From Caenispirillum salinarum_A (GTDB lineage Bacteria; Pseudomonadota; Alphaproteobacteria; Rhodospirillales; Rhodospirillaceae): a stretch of 64,000 bases of DNA. Shown here in pieces: positions 10,187 to 17,899 of this stretch. The DNA is taken from positions 1 to 64,000 of the forward strand of contig NZ_CP085224.1 in the NCBI RefSeq assembly GCF_044803115.1, read 5' to 3'. The translations under genes were made by a program, and so were the position numbers. The first letter of the stretch is position 1. Each line of letters opens with the position of its first letter. The notes beneath the pieces were generated by a model. The model was given only the letters and a program-made list of their open reading frames with translations, was not told where the DNA came from and did no database searches.

Positions 10187-11580
10187 GGGGCCTTCTCCAC
10201 CTTGGCCGCCCGCCGCACGCCCGGCGCGGCGAAGCGCTGCACGGCATCCAGGCCCGGCGGGTGCGGGCACTGGGTGCGCGTCGCCCCCGCCACCGAGGCC
10301 CGCCGCGCGGCGCACTGGCTGAGGGTGCACTGGATCGACTTGGGGCAGTCCGCCATGGTCATGGTGCCCAGCACGGCGTCGATGAAGCGGCCCTGGAACA
10401 TCTGGATGCCGTTGTTCAGGCCCCACATGACGGCGGCCTCTGTGTCGCATCGCGCCAGCACCACGCGCCGGGGCCCGACGGCCTTGACCTCGGCGGCGAA
10501 GGCCGCGGTCTTGTCCGCCGTCTCCTCGGTCGCCAGATCGGCGTTCCACAGCACCTTGGCGTAGTCGGGGGCCAGCTTGCGCACGTCCAGCAGCCGCAGG
10601 GTCACCGGGCTGAGGCCGTCGATCAGCACCTCGTGCCCGGCCTCGCGCAGGGCGTCGCGGGCGTCCTCGTAGGCGTGGATGTCGGCGAAGACGTCGATCA
10701 CCTGCACCTCGACCACCAGCTTCTGCCGCCCTCCCATGGCCTTGACCAGACGCCGGAAGGCCGGCGAGCGGGTGCTTTCCAGGTTGAGGTTCAGGCTGAT
10801 GGCGCCCGGTTTGCGCAACAACGGCTGGTCGGCCAGGATCTCCAGCACGCGGCGGTCCAGCGCGCGGGAGAAATCCTGGAACAGCCAGCGGTCGGCCGTC
10901 AGCACCGTTTCCGGGCACAGCGCCTTCTGCACGCCGCCGATGGAGGCGAAGAACTCCTCGAACGCCACTTCGGCCAGGCGGTCGTCGCCGATGCGCACCG
11001 CCGGCTGGCGGCGCAGGTGCGGCCCCAGGTCGAACAGGGCGAAGGCGTCCAGCACCCGCTCCAGCGCGCGCGGGTCGACGGGTTCCGGCACGGCCTCGCG
11101 CGGGGCCGCCCACGAATAGGGGCTGACCAGCCCGCCCGACCCCACCGTGCCCAGGCGCTCCAGCCGGTCCTGCTCCACCGCCTCCACCGCCAGGCGCAGG
11201 CGGCGGTGGTCGGTCATCAGGTCGTACCAGGTGACGAAGGGATCATCAGGATCGGCTTGCCCGCCTCCCGCGTATGTCAAGGGATCATGTTCAAACAGAG
11301 AGCGAACGCGATGGATGATCAGGTCGATCTCGGACTCCGGCAGGGTGCGCCCCAGGATGACCAGATCGTCGTTGTCCAGCGTATAGACGGCGGCGCCGTG
11401 CCCCGTCTCCAGCGTCTTGAACATGCGCGCGACGATGCGCATGCGCACGGGCACGCGGTTCATGGGCAGAAGCCGCGACAGATGCAGGTAGACCGCCCGC
11501 CCGCCGGAGCCGTTCCGGCGCAGGCGTTCTATGGTGTCCAGCAGCAGGCGTTCGGCCTGAATCCCCTTGCGGTTGCGCAT
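10183..11580 (-). CDS. Degenerate EAL-domain-like protein (first of a coupled pair)
   Basis: The product has 465 residues if the ATG at 11580 is used; a GTG at 11637 would add 19 residues but has no ribosome site, while GAGG lies 10 bases before 11580. Its C-terminal half parallels the downstream protein segment by segment: ISLNLNLES, LVVEVQVIDVFADIHAYEDA, GHEVLIDGLSPVTL, AKVLWNAD and LARCDTEAAVMWG...MFQGRFID. The EAL catalytic residues are absent, suggesting a c-di-GMP sensor, scaffold or protein-interaction role. The N-terminal half (about 1-150) contains a separate helical domain I cannot name. The pair is divergent from UDP-xylose synthase (104-base gap). Confidence 0.75.
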   Translation of the reverse strand: MRNRKGIQAERLLLDTIERLRRNGSGGRAVYLHLSRLLPMNRVPVRMRIVARMFKTLETGHGAAVYTLDNDDLVILGRTLPESEIDLIIHRVRSLFEHDPLTYAGGGQADPDDPFVTWYDLMTDHRRLRLAVEAVEQDRLERLGTVGSGGLVSPYSWAAPREAVPEPVDPRALERVLDAFALFDLGPHLRRQPAVRIGDDRLAEVAFEEFFASIGGVQKALCPETVLTADRWLFQDFSRALDRRVLEILADQPLLRKPGAISLNLNLESTRSPAFRRLVKAMGGRQKLVVEVQVIDVFADIHAYEDARDALREAGHEVLIDGLSPVTLRLLDVRKLAPDYAKVLWNADLATEETADKTAAFAAEVKAVGPRRVVLARCDTEAAVMWGLNNGIQMFQGRFIDAVLGTMTMADCPKSIQCTLSQCAARRASVAGATRTQCPHPPGLDAVQRFAAPGVRRAAKVEKAP

Positions 11581-11684
11581 GCGCGCGCGGCCTCGTTTCC
11601 AACCCTCACGGCCGCCAGCATAAAGAATTTCGGGCACTTAGAAAGAAAAAGCCCGGAGCGGCCGCGCAAGACAAGGAGAACCCC

Positions 11685-12626
11685 ATGGCGTCGAGCTTGC
11701 GCATCCTGGTAACCGGCGGCGCCGGATTCATCGGCTCGCATCTGTGCGAGCGGCTGCTGGACCAGGGCCACGAGGTCCTGTGCGTGGACAACTTCTACAC
11801 CGGCCGGCGCGGCAACGTGGCGCACCTGCTGAACAATCCGCGGTTCGAGCTGTTGCGCCACGACGTCAACTTCCCCCTGTACGTGGAGATCGACCGCATC
11901 TTCAACCTGGCCTGCCCGGCCAGTCCGGTCCACTACCAGAACGACCCGGTCCAGACCACCAAGACCAACGTCATCGGCGCCATCAACATGCTGGGGTTGG
12001 CCAAGCGCAAGCGCGCCCGCATCCTCCAGGCCTCGACCAGCGAGGTCTACGGCGACCCGGAAATCCACCCGCAGACGGAAGGCTACTGGGGCAACGTCAA
12101 CCCCATCGGCCCGCGCGCCTGCTATGACGAGGGCAAGCGCTGCGCCGAGACGCTGTTCTTCGACTATCAGCGGCAGTACGACATCAAGATCAAGGTCGCC
12201 CGCATCTTCAACACCTACGGCCCCAAGATGCACCCCGACGACGGGCGCGTGGTGTCCAACTTCATCTGCCAGGCCCTGCGCGGGCAGGACATCACCATCT
12301 ATGGCGACGGCACGCAGACCCGGTCGTTCTGCTACGTCGACGACCTGGTGGACGGGCTGATGCGGTTCATGGACAGCCCCGACGAGTTGATCGGACCCTT
12401 GAACCTGGGCAACCCGGGCGAGTACACCATGCTGGAGCTGGCCCAGGCGGTGATTCGCCTGACCGGCTCTACGTCACGGATCGTCAACAAGCCCCTGCCC
12501 GCCGACGACCCGAAGCAGCGCCGCCCCGACATCACCCGCGCCTGGGACGCCCTGGGGTGGGAGCCCGCGGTGGCGCTGGAAGAGGGACTGGCGAAGACGG
12601 TGGACTATTTCCGCACGGTCTGCTGA
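11685..12626 (+). CDS. UDP-glucuronate decarboxylase (UDP-xylose synthase)
   Basis: The enzyme converts UDP-glucuronate to UDP-xylose with bound NAD+, supplying xylose for polysaccharide or LPS. The 313 residues form a short-chain dehydrogenase fold: Rossmann motif VTGGAGFIGSHL at 9-20, the family-typical ACPASPVHYQ...DPVQTTKTN, catalytic Ser-Tyr-Lys set (STSEVYGDP, YDEGK), and the Arg-rich C-terminal substrate segment (DPKQRRPDI). An AAGGAGAA ribosome site precedes the ATG. It is followed after 39 bases by hldE, suggesting a sugar-nucleotide operon. It lacks the N-terminal membrane anchor seen in some eukaryotic homologues. Confidence 0.92.
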   Translation: MASSLRILVTGGAGFIGSHLCERLLDQGHEVLCVDNFYTGRRGNVAHLLNNPRFELLRHDVNFPLYVEIDRIFNLACPASPVHYQNDPVQTTKTNVIGAINMLGLAKRKRARILQASTSEVYGDPEIHPQTEGYWGNVNPIGPRACYDEGKRCAETLFFDYQRQYDIKIKVARIFNTYGPKMHPDDGRVVSNFICQALRGQDITIYGDGTQTRSFCYVDDLVDGLMRFMDSPDELIGPLNLGNPGEYTMLELAQAVIRLTGSTSRIVNKPLPADDPKQRRPDITRAWDALGWEPAVALEEGLAKTVDYFRTVC

Positions 12627-12665
12627 CATCGCGTTCCTTCGCCTGTCCGGAAAGCCGCCGCTTCG

Positions 12666-14132
12666 ATGACCGACCAGTCCGCCCTTGCCGCCCTTGCCGC
12701 CTCTCTGTCCCACGCCCGCGTCCTGTGCGCCGGCGACGTCATGCTGGACCGCTTCGTCTACGGCAGCGTCGACCGCATCTCGCCGGAAGGGCCGATCCCC
12801 GTGCTGCGGGTGCGGCGCGAGGACGCCATGCTGGGCGGCGCCGGCAACGTGGTGCGCAACCTGGTGGGCCTGGGGGCGAAGGCCAGCTTCTTCACCTGCG
12901 TCGGCGACGACGCGCCGGGGCGCGAGGTGGCGCACCTGATCGACGCGCTGCCCGGCGTCGACCCGGTGCTGTGCGTCGACGCCGGCCGCCAGACCACCAT
13001 CAAGACCCGCTTCGTGGCCGGCAACCAGCAGCTCTTGCGCGCCGACGACGAGACGCTGGCCCCCGTCACCGACCTGACGCTGGACCGCCTGACGGCGGCG
13101 GCCTCCGACCAGATGCAGGGCGCCGGGGCGCTGGTGCTGTCGGACTACGGCAAGGGCGTGCTGCCCGAGGGCGTCACGGCCCGGCTGATCGAGGTGGCGC
13201 GGGCGCGCGGCGTGCCGGTGGTGGTCGATCCCAAGGGGGCGGACTGGTCGCGCTACCGCGGTGCCACGGTGGTCACGCCCAACCGCAAGGAACTGGCCGA
13301 AGCGAGCGGCCTGCCCACCGACGACACCGACAGCATCACCGCCGCCGCCCGCAAGCTGATCGAGACCTGCGGCATCGAGACCATTCTGGTCACCCGCAGC
13401 CAGGAAGGCATGACGCTGGTGGGACCGGACGCCGAGCCCGCCCACCTGCCCGCCCAGGCGCGCGAGGTGTTCGACGTGTCCGGCGCCGGCGACACGGTGG
13501 TCGCCACCGTCGCCGCCGCCCTGGCCGCCGGGGCCTCGCTGGTGGACGCGGCGGCGCTGGCGAACGTCGCCGCCAGCATCGTGGTCGGCAAGGTGGGCAC
13601 CGCCGCCGTTCATGCCGAGGAACTGCTCCACACCCTGCGCCGCCAGGACCTGGAGGCCGACGAGGCCAAGGTGCTCACCCTGCCCCAGGCGCTGGAGCGC
13701 GTGGGCAAGTGGCGGGCGCGCGGGCTGTCGGTCGGCTTCACCAACGGCTGTTTCGACCTGCTGCATCCCGGCCACGTCTCGCTGCTGGCCCAGGCCAAGG
13801 CCGGCTGCGACCGGCTGATCGTCGGCTTGAACTCGGACGCCTCGGTCAAGCGGCTGAAGGGCGAGACCCGCCCGGTGCAGAGCGAGGCCGCGCGGGCGAC
13901 CGTGCTGGGCTCGCTGGCGAGCGTCGACATGGTGGTGATCTTCGGCGAGGACACCCCGCTGGAGATGATCCGCGCCCTGCGCCCGGACGTTCTGGTCAAG
14001 GGCGCCGACTATACGGTCGAAACGGTGGTCGGCGCCGACGTGGTGCAGGCCTACGGGGGCCGCGTCATGCTGGCGAACCTTCAGGACGGGTTCTCCACCA
14101 CCGCCACCATCGCCCGCATCGGGGACCGCTGA
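12666..14132 (+). CDS. hldE: Bifunctional heptose 7-phosphate kinase / heptose 1-phosphate adenylyltransferase
   Basis: HldE makes ADP-heptose for the LPS inner core: the N-terminal ribokinase-like domain phosphorylates heptose 7-phosphate at C1, and the C-terminal nucleotidyltransferase adds AMP. In 488 residues I see the PfkB signatures GGAGNVVRNLVGLGA and the catalytic DVSGAGDTVVA, then FTNGCFDLLHPGHVSLL, the HxGH motif of the cytidylyltransferase family. The length and domain order match full-length HldE. The phosphatase (gmhB), isomerase (gmhA) and epimerase (hldD) genes are not in this window. Confidence 0.96.
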   Translation: MTDQSALAALAASLSHARVLCAGDVMLDRFVYGSVDRISPEGPIPVLRVRREDAMLGGAGNVVRNLVGLGAKASFFTCVGDDAPGREVAHLIDALPGVDPVLCVDAGRQTTIKTRFVAGNQQLLRADDETLAPVTDLTLDRLTAAASDQMQGAGALVLSDYGKGVLPEGVTARLIEVARARGVPVVVDPKGADWSRYRGATVVTPNRKELAEASGLPTDDTDSITAAARKLIETCGIETILVTRSQEGMTLVGPDAEPAHLPAQAREVFDVSGAGDTVVATVAAALAAGASLVDAAALANVAASIVVGKVGTAAVHAEELLHTLRRQDLEADEAKVLTLPQALERVGKWRARGLSVGFTNGCFDLLHPGHVSLLAQAKAGCDRLIVGLNSDASVKRLKGETRPVQSEAARATVLGSLASVDMVVIFGEDTPLEMIRALRPDVLVKGADYTVETVVGADVVQAYGGRVMLANLQDGFSTTATIARIGDR

Positions 14133-14149
14133 AAGGGGACAGACCGACC

Positions 14150-14497
14150 ATGCTTTTCCGCCGCCGCCTACCCGCGACCGCCACGGCCGCCGCCTCCGTG
14201 CTCGCCCTGGCCGCCTGCGCCGCCGGCCCACAGGAGCCGCAGCCGCCCCTGGAGCGCCCGGCGAAGCAGGTTTCGGCCGAGGAACTGGCATCCTGCAACG
14301 CATCCGACCTGGCGGACGCCGTCGGCAAGCGGCTGGTGCGCGGCGAGGCCGGGCCGGCGGCGGTGTCGGTCGACGCGCTGCCCGACCCGCACCGGATCGT
14401 CATGCCGGGCATGGCGGTGACCATGGACTTCCGGCCCGACCGGCTGACCGTCACCACCAACCGCGACGGCATCATCACCAAGCTCACCTGCGGGTGA
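14150..14497 (+). CDS. I78-type peptidase inhibitor-like lipoprotein (first copy)
   Basis: The 115-residue product starts at the ATG 17 bases after hldE. It has a lipoprotein signal peptide ending LALAACAAGP, with Cys as the lipidation site. The mature part has the I78 inhibitor pattern: a cysteine before the helix (SCNASDLADAVGKRL), an Arg/His segment (PHRIVMPGMAVTMDF), then RPDRLTVTTNRDGIITKLTCG ending in the partner Cys-Gly. I78 proteins inhibit serine proteases; an envelope protease is the likely target here, by inference. It is a paralogue of the next gene, 23 bases downstream. Confidence 0.78.
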   Translation: MLFRRRLPATATAAASVLALAACAAGPQEPQPPLERPAKQVSAEELASCNASDLADAVGKRLVRGEAGPAAVSVDALPDPHRIVMPGMAVTMDFRPDRLTVTTNRDGIITKLTCG

Positions 14498-14520
14498 GCC
14501 GGCAACGGAGGGAGGTGCCG

Positions 14521-14865
14521 ATGCGCCCGCGCCTGGTCCTGCTCGCCCCGCTCGCCCTGACTCTCGCCGCCTGCGCGCCGACACCCGGCGCCGACGACCG
14601 CGCACCCGCGACGGCCGCGGCCGAACGCCCGACCGAGGCCGGGCCGCTCGACCTGGCGCGCTGCGGCGCCGCCGACCTGTCCGACGCGCCGGGCAAGTAC
14701 CTGGTGGCGGGAACGGCCGGCCCCAACGAGGTCAACGAGGACGACCTGCCCTTCCCCCACCGCATCCTCGGCCCCGGAGACCCCATGACGAAGGACTTGC
14801 GGCCCGAGCGGCTGACGATCTTCGTCACCGAGACGGGCCGCATCCAGCGCCTGCACTGCGGCTGA
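14521..14865 (+). CDS. I78-type peptidase inhibitor-like lipoprotein (second copy)
   Basis: The 114-residue protein has a lipoprotein signal (LTLAACAPTP) and the same I78 pattern as its upstream neighbour: RCGAADLSDAPGKYL, PFPHRILGPGDPMTKDL, RPERLTIFV and a final LHCG. A strong GGAGGGAGG site seven or so bases before the ATG fixes the start. The tandem arrangement suggests a gene duplication followed by divergence, since the two mature parts share the framework but few loop residues. Membrane attachment would place both in the periplasm, probably on the outer membrane. Confidence 0.82.
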   Translation: MRPRLVLLAPLALTLAACAPTPGADDRAPATAAAERPTEAGPLDLARCGAADLSDAPGKYLVAGTAGPNEVNEDDLPFPHRILGPGDPMTKDLRPERLTIFVTETGRIQRLHCG

Positions 14866-14881
14866 CGGGAGTCGCGGGGGG

Positions 14882-15520
14882 ATGCCTCTGGAGCCCTGGG
14901 CGGCGCATCTGGTCTATGCGCTCGCGTGGCTGAGTTTCGGCGCCGGCCATTCGTGGCTCGCCAACGCCGACGTGAAGGCGCGCCTGCGCCCCTGGCTGGG
15001 CGCGGGCGAGCGGCTGGCCTACAACCTGTTCGCCGTGGTGCATGTGGGCCTTGTGCTGGCCGTCGGCTGGTGGGCGCTGGGCGATGCGCCGTCCTTCGCC
15101 CTGCCCGGCTGGCTGGAGGCCCTTATGCTGGCGGTGTCGGCGCTGGGGCTGATCCTGCTGCTGGTGTTCGCCCGCTCCTACGACCTGGGCCGCTTCGCCG
15201 GCACCCACCAACTGCGGATGGCGCGCCGGGAGGATGCGAGCGCGGCGGAGGCGGCCGACGACGAACCCTTGCAGACGGACGGCATCCACGCCTGGGTCCG
15301 CCACCCCCTGTACTCGGCGGCCTTCCTGGTGCTGTGGGGCCGCGCGGTCGACCCGCTGGGCCTGGCGACGGCGGTGTGGGCGAGCCTCTACCTGCTGATC
15401 GGCAGCCGCTTCGAGGAACGCCGCCTGCTGCGGCTGTATGGGGAGGCTTATGCGCGGTATCGGGAAAAGGTGCCGGCGTTCGTGCCTTGGCGGGGGCGGG
15501 CTTCCACCGGTGCAAGATAA
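14882..15520 (+). CDS. NnrU / isoprenylcysteine methyltransferase-like membrane protein
   Basis: The product has 212 residues with about five hydrophobic helices and the motif WVRHPLYSAAFLVLWG, followed by EERRLLRLYGEAYARYREKVPAFVPW. This C-terminal region is shared by NnrU-family proteins and isoprenylcysteine carboxyl methyltransferases, where it binds SAM. The biochemical role in bacteria is mostly unproven; NnrU was named for a link to denitrification genes, none of which are here. It lies 16 bases after the inhibitor genes, on the same strand. Confidence 0.75.
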   Translation: MPLEPWAAHLVYALAWLSFGAGHSWLANADVKARLRPWLGAGERLAYNLFAVVHVGLVLAVGWWALGDAPSFALPGWLEALMLAVSALGLILLLVFARSYDLGRFAGTHQLRMARREDASAAEAADDEPLQTDGIHAWVRHPLYSAAFLVLWGRAVDPLGLATAVWASLYLLIGSRFEERRLLRLYGEAYARYREKVPAFVPWRGRASTGAR

Positions 15521-15583
15521 AACCCCACCTGGGAAGGGAGCCGTTGGGACGAGGCATTGCGGCCGAGAACCCTTTCAGGTGAC

Positions 15584-15605
15584 AGGGGCCGCGCCTTCCG
15601 CCCCT
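15584..15605. repeat. Hairpin between convergent NnrU-like and yhaV genes
   Basis: Arms AGGGGC (15584-15589) and GCCCCT (15600-15605) flank a 10-base loop, with outer ACCCT/AGGGT arms further out. It sits in the gap between convergent genes and may be a bidirectional transcription end, though it has no T tract. Confidence 0.3.
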
Positions 15606-15652
15606 CAGGGTGACGTGGAGATCAACGTCTGCCGAAACGCCTGCTGCGCCAC

Positions 15653-16171
15653 CTAGCGAGATGGTACAGCTTTCATATCGTCTTCAAAACGCTCCGCTGC
15701 CGCGACGGCGTGCTTCATCAGCGCATCGAAGTCGTCGGGCGGATTGCCGGCATCGAGCATCCCTTTGAAGGTCACATAGGCGTCGGCCTTGCTGCCATAG
15801 GCGCGCAACGTCTGCTCGTCGTTGACCCAGGCGAGAACGATCACCTTGGCGCTGCTGTCGAAGCGAAAGAACAACCGATACTGCTGGAAGAACTTGGCCC
15901 GGAACCAGTGCTTCCGGTGCTCGCCGAGCGTACCGCCCTGACGGAAGGCCGGGGCGCCGGGATCCGTCGGGATATTCTCATTCACCAGCTTGACGATCGC
16001 TGCCAGCCGCTTCGTGCAGTTCTTCTTCTGCCAAGTCATCGGGTCACGCACTTTGCGCGCTTCAACCTCCTTGATCAGGTCTTCAAGCTGATCAAGGAAG
16101 ACCGGATGTGCGTAGATCGACCAACCGTTGACGACGAGCGGCGCTTTGATGGGCGCATCCCCGCCAGTCAT
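15653..16171 (-). CDS. yhaV: YhaV-type ribonuclease toxin of a type II toxin-antitoxin system
   Basis: The 172-residue protein matches the YhaV/RelE-superfamily pattern: NGWSIYAHPVFLDQLEDLI at the start, KRLAAIVKLV, GGTLGEHRKHWFRAKFFQQYRLFFRF and VIVLAWVNDEQTLRAYG. In E. coli, YhaV cleaves RNA and is neutralised by PrlF (SohA). The basic RKHWFRAKF and QYRLFFRF segments contain the likely catalytic Arg/Lys residues. Its ATG overlaps the antitoxin stop (ATGA), the usual coupling for such pairs. The gene looks intact. Base use here is slightly less GC-rich than the surroundings, in line with acquisition. Confidence 0.9.
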   Translation of the reverse strand: MTGGDAPIKAPLVVNGWSIYAHPVFLDQLEDLIKEVEARKVRDPMTWQKKNCTKRLAAIVKLVNENIPTDPGAPAFRQGGTLGEHRKHWFRAKFFQQYRLFFRFDSSAKVIVLAWVNDEQTLRAYGSKADAYVTFKGMLDAGNPPDDFDALMKHAVAAAERFEDDMKAVPSR

Positions 16172-16494
16172 TCGTCATCAGGCGACAGCGGGGCATCGAG
16201 GTCAACGTCAACGTCGTCGACGAGTGCCTTGAGGCGGTTGAGCAAAGCCCCGTCGAAAGCGCGGAGGCGTTCGGGATGTGCCTTGATGTCGGCTTCGACG
16301 AAATCCAGAAACGCACCGATTGCCGGGTCGCCTTCCTCGGCGCGTACCGGCTCGATGTAGACCCGGCCGCTTGGCTCGATGCAGTAGCGGATATGATCAC
16401 CCTTGCCGAGATTCATCTGCTTGCGCACGATGCTCGGTACAGTCGTCTGATAGCGATCGGTGAGCTTGGAGACATCCTGAGCGAGCACGGCCAT
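16168..16494 (-). CDS. prlF: PrlF-type antitoxin with AbrB/MazE-like DNA-binding domain
   Basis: The antitoxin comes first in the operon. The N-terminal 50 residues (KLTDRYQTTVPSIVRKQMNLGKGDHIRYCI) are a swapped-hairpin AbrB domain that binds DNA; the C-terminal half (DPAIGAFLDFVEADIKAHPERLRAF) is the conserved toxin-binding segment of PrlF proteins. The length, 108 residues, is typical. An AGGAG site lies about 7 bases before the ATG. By analogy it should repress its own promoter, where a palindrome is visible upstream. Confidence 0.9.
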   Translation of the reverse strand: MAVLAQDVSKLTDRYQTTVPSIVRKQMNLGKGDHIRYCIEPSGRVYIEPVRAEEGDPAIGAFLDFVEADIKAHPERLRAFDGALLNRLKALVDDVDVDLDAPLSPDDE

Positions 16495-16531
16495 GGCAGA
16501 CTCCTAAGCGTGCGGATCGTTTGGAGCCTGA

Positions 16532-16560
16532 AAGGTAATGCACTTGCATTGTCGGGTCAA
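16532..16560 (-). promoter_or_regulatory. Candidate prlF-yhaV promoter with internal operator
   Basis: On the minus strand TTGACC (16555-16560) stands 17 bases before a weak TACCTT (16532-16537). Between them lies a palindrome, AATGCA-CT-TGCATT (16537-16550), placed where a bound repressor would block RNA polymerase. This fits autoregulation by the antitoxin, but that is inferred. Confidence 0.5.
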
Positions 16561-16641
16561 GCCGACCACTCTGACGCCCTTACCTGCTGGCCGCCCCTGG
16601 TAAAGCGTGAGCGCGAACGACGTCGCTTGGTTCCAAGCGCG

Positions 16642-16680
16642 AGAAAGCCCCGGCCGCTTTTCCAGCGGCCGGGGCTTTCT
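16642..16680. terminator. Rho-independent terminator, bidirectional, after tRNA-Arg
   Basis: There is a perfect 17-bp stem (16642-16658 with 16664-16680) around the loop TTTCC; the stem is A/T at the ends and GC in the core. It lies 7 bases beyond the tRNA 3' end. In both directions the stem ends in a short T-rich stretch (TTTCTTTAATT on the plus strand). Confidence 0.8.
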
Positions 16681-16687
16681 TTAATTC

Positions 16688-16764
16688 TGGCGGACCCGGC
16701 GCGATTCGAACGCGCGACCTTCGCCTTCGGAGGGCGACACTCTATCCAGCTGAGCTACGGGTCC
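16688..16764 (-). tRNA. tRNA-Arg (anticodon CCG)
   Basis: The minus strand folds into a full cloverleaf: acceptor GGACCCG/CGGGTCC, D-arm GCTC...GAGT, anticodon stem TCGCC/GGCGA around the loop CTCCGAA (anticodon CCG, reading CGG Arg codons), and T-arm GCGCG-TTCGAAT-CGCGC. The discriminator is G and the CCA end is encoded. CGG is a heavily used Arg codon in such GC-rich genomes. Confidence 0.97.
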
Positions 16765-16961
16765 CGAGCAGGATCGGAACCATACCGATCCCAACGCCTT
16801 TTGCCAACCGGGAATTCCTGAATCCCTTTGGGCATGTGGTCCGGCGGCGCGCTCCACGCAAGGGTGACCTCGACCTTTGTCCACATTGATTGCCGGACGT
16901 TATCGTGCATTCTGCCCGCGACTCGCGTGAACCGCGAAACCACTGCGAATGGGAAACATCG

Positions 16962-17438
16962 ATGCGTCGTCTGGCAGTTATTTTGGTCCTGGCGCTTGGG
17001 CTCGGGGCCTGTTCCACGAACGTGGCACACAAAATGGACATTCCGGCTGACGTAAAAGCGGGCGTGAATGTCGCGGAGATCAAGACCACGTCAGGCGCCG
17101 ACGTTCTTTGGGGGAATGATGATTCCCTCGCGCAAGCTGTTCGCGAAGAACTCGCCAAGCGGCCCAAGGGCGAGAAGGTGATTAACCTGACACTGCATGT
17201 GACGAAATTCGCAGTACAGGATGGAGGGCTGCGCTTTTTCATCGGAGCCCTTGCCGGCGCGAACGAAATGATGGTCACCGTCAACGCCACCGACGAAACC
17301 GGAGCAGTCGTCGCCAACTATGTCGTCGAGCGTTCGGCGAATCCCGGTGGCTACGGAGCGTTCTATGACCAGCGCGCCGCCACCATCCGGGAAACGGCGA
17401 AGGGGATCGTTGACGCTTTGCTGGGCGAAGACTCCTAG
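16962..17438 (+). CDS. Small lipoprotein of unknown function
   Basis: The product has 158 residues from the ATG at 16962. It has a clean lipoprotein signal (MRRLAVILVLALGLGACSTN) with Cys at residue 17. The mature domain alternates strands and helices and includes WGNDDSLAQAVREELAKRPKGEKVINLTLHVTKF, GALAGANEMMVTVNATDETG and a C-terminal helix RETAKGIVDALLG, resembling the DUF4410-type envelope proteins whose function is unknown. An in-frame extension to 16890 lacks a signal sequence and is rejected. It is divergent from the tRNA. Confidence 0.75.
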   Translation: MRRLAVILVLALGLGACSTNVAHKMDIPADVKAGVNVAEIKTTSGADVLWGNDDSLAQAVREELAKRPKGEKVINLTLHVTKFAVQDGGLRFFIGALAGANEMMVTVNATDETGAVVANYVVERSANPGGYGAFYDQRAATIRETAKGIVDALLGEDS

Positions 17439-17484
17439 CGTTCCCGCCGGACTCGTTGCCGAATGGGGGCCGCCGCCGCCGCCG

Positions 17485-17835
17485 TCAATGCTCGCCCGGC
17501 TCCTTCAGCGGGTCGTGGCCCCAGTTCATGAGGGAATAGCGCCAGCGCATGTCCGTCACGTCGCCGCTTGGCACCTGCTTCTGGTGGCGGTGGACGTAGC
17601 CGATCACTTTCCGCATGTGCGCGTAATCGTCGTCGGTAAGATCAGCCTTCTTCTTGCGCTTGATCTCGACGATCCGCCGGCCCGAGTGGTGGCCGACGCT
17701 TTCATCCTCGCCCTCGCGGGTCCAGCCGACGGAGCGGCTTTCGTCGGTGGCGAGCCAGCCCTCCAGTTCCTTCGGCGCCATGTTCACCACGGCGTTGAAT
17801 TCCTGGTAGACGGCTTGCGGGTCGTCGCTGGTCAT
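17485..17835 (-). CDS. DUF3140 domain protein
   Basis: The 116-residue protein has the DUF3140 hallmarks: an N-terminal helix with VVNMAPKELEGWLATDESRSVGW, a central GRRIVEIKRKKKADLTDDDYAHMRKVIGYVHRH, and WRYSLMNWGHDPLK near the end. Many are annotated as DNA-binding; the lysine cluster IKRKKK fits nucleic acid binding, but the role is not established. It converges on the small lipoprotein and lies downstream of the lipase-like gene on the same strand (64-base gap). Confidence 0.8.
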   Translation of the reverse strand: MTSDDPQAVYQEFNAVVNMAPKELEGWLATDESRSVGWTREGEDESVGHHSGRRIVEIKRKKKADLTDDDYAHMRKVIGYVHRHQKQVPSGDVTDMRWRYSLMNWGHDPLKEPGEH

Positions 17836-17899
17836 GGAAGCCTCCGGGCCGGGGAACGCAGTGCCTGTCCCTGCCCTACGGCCCGCACGCCCGCGAGGT

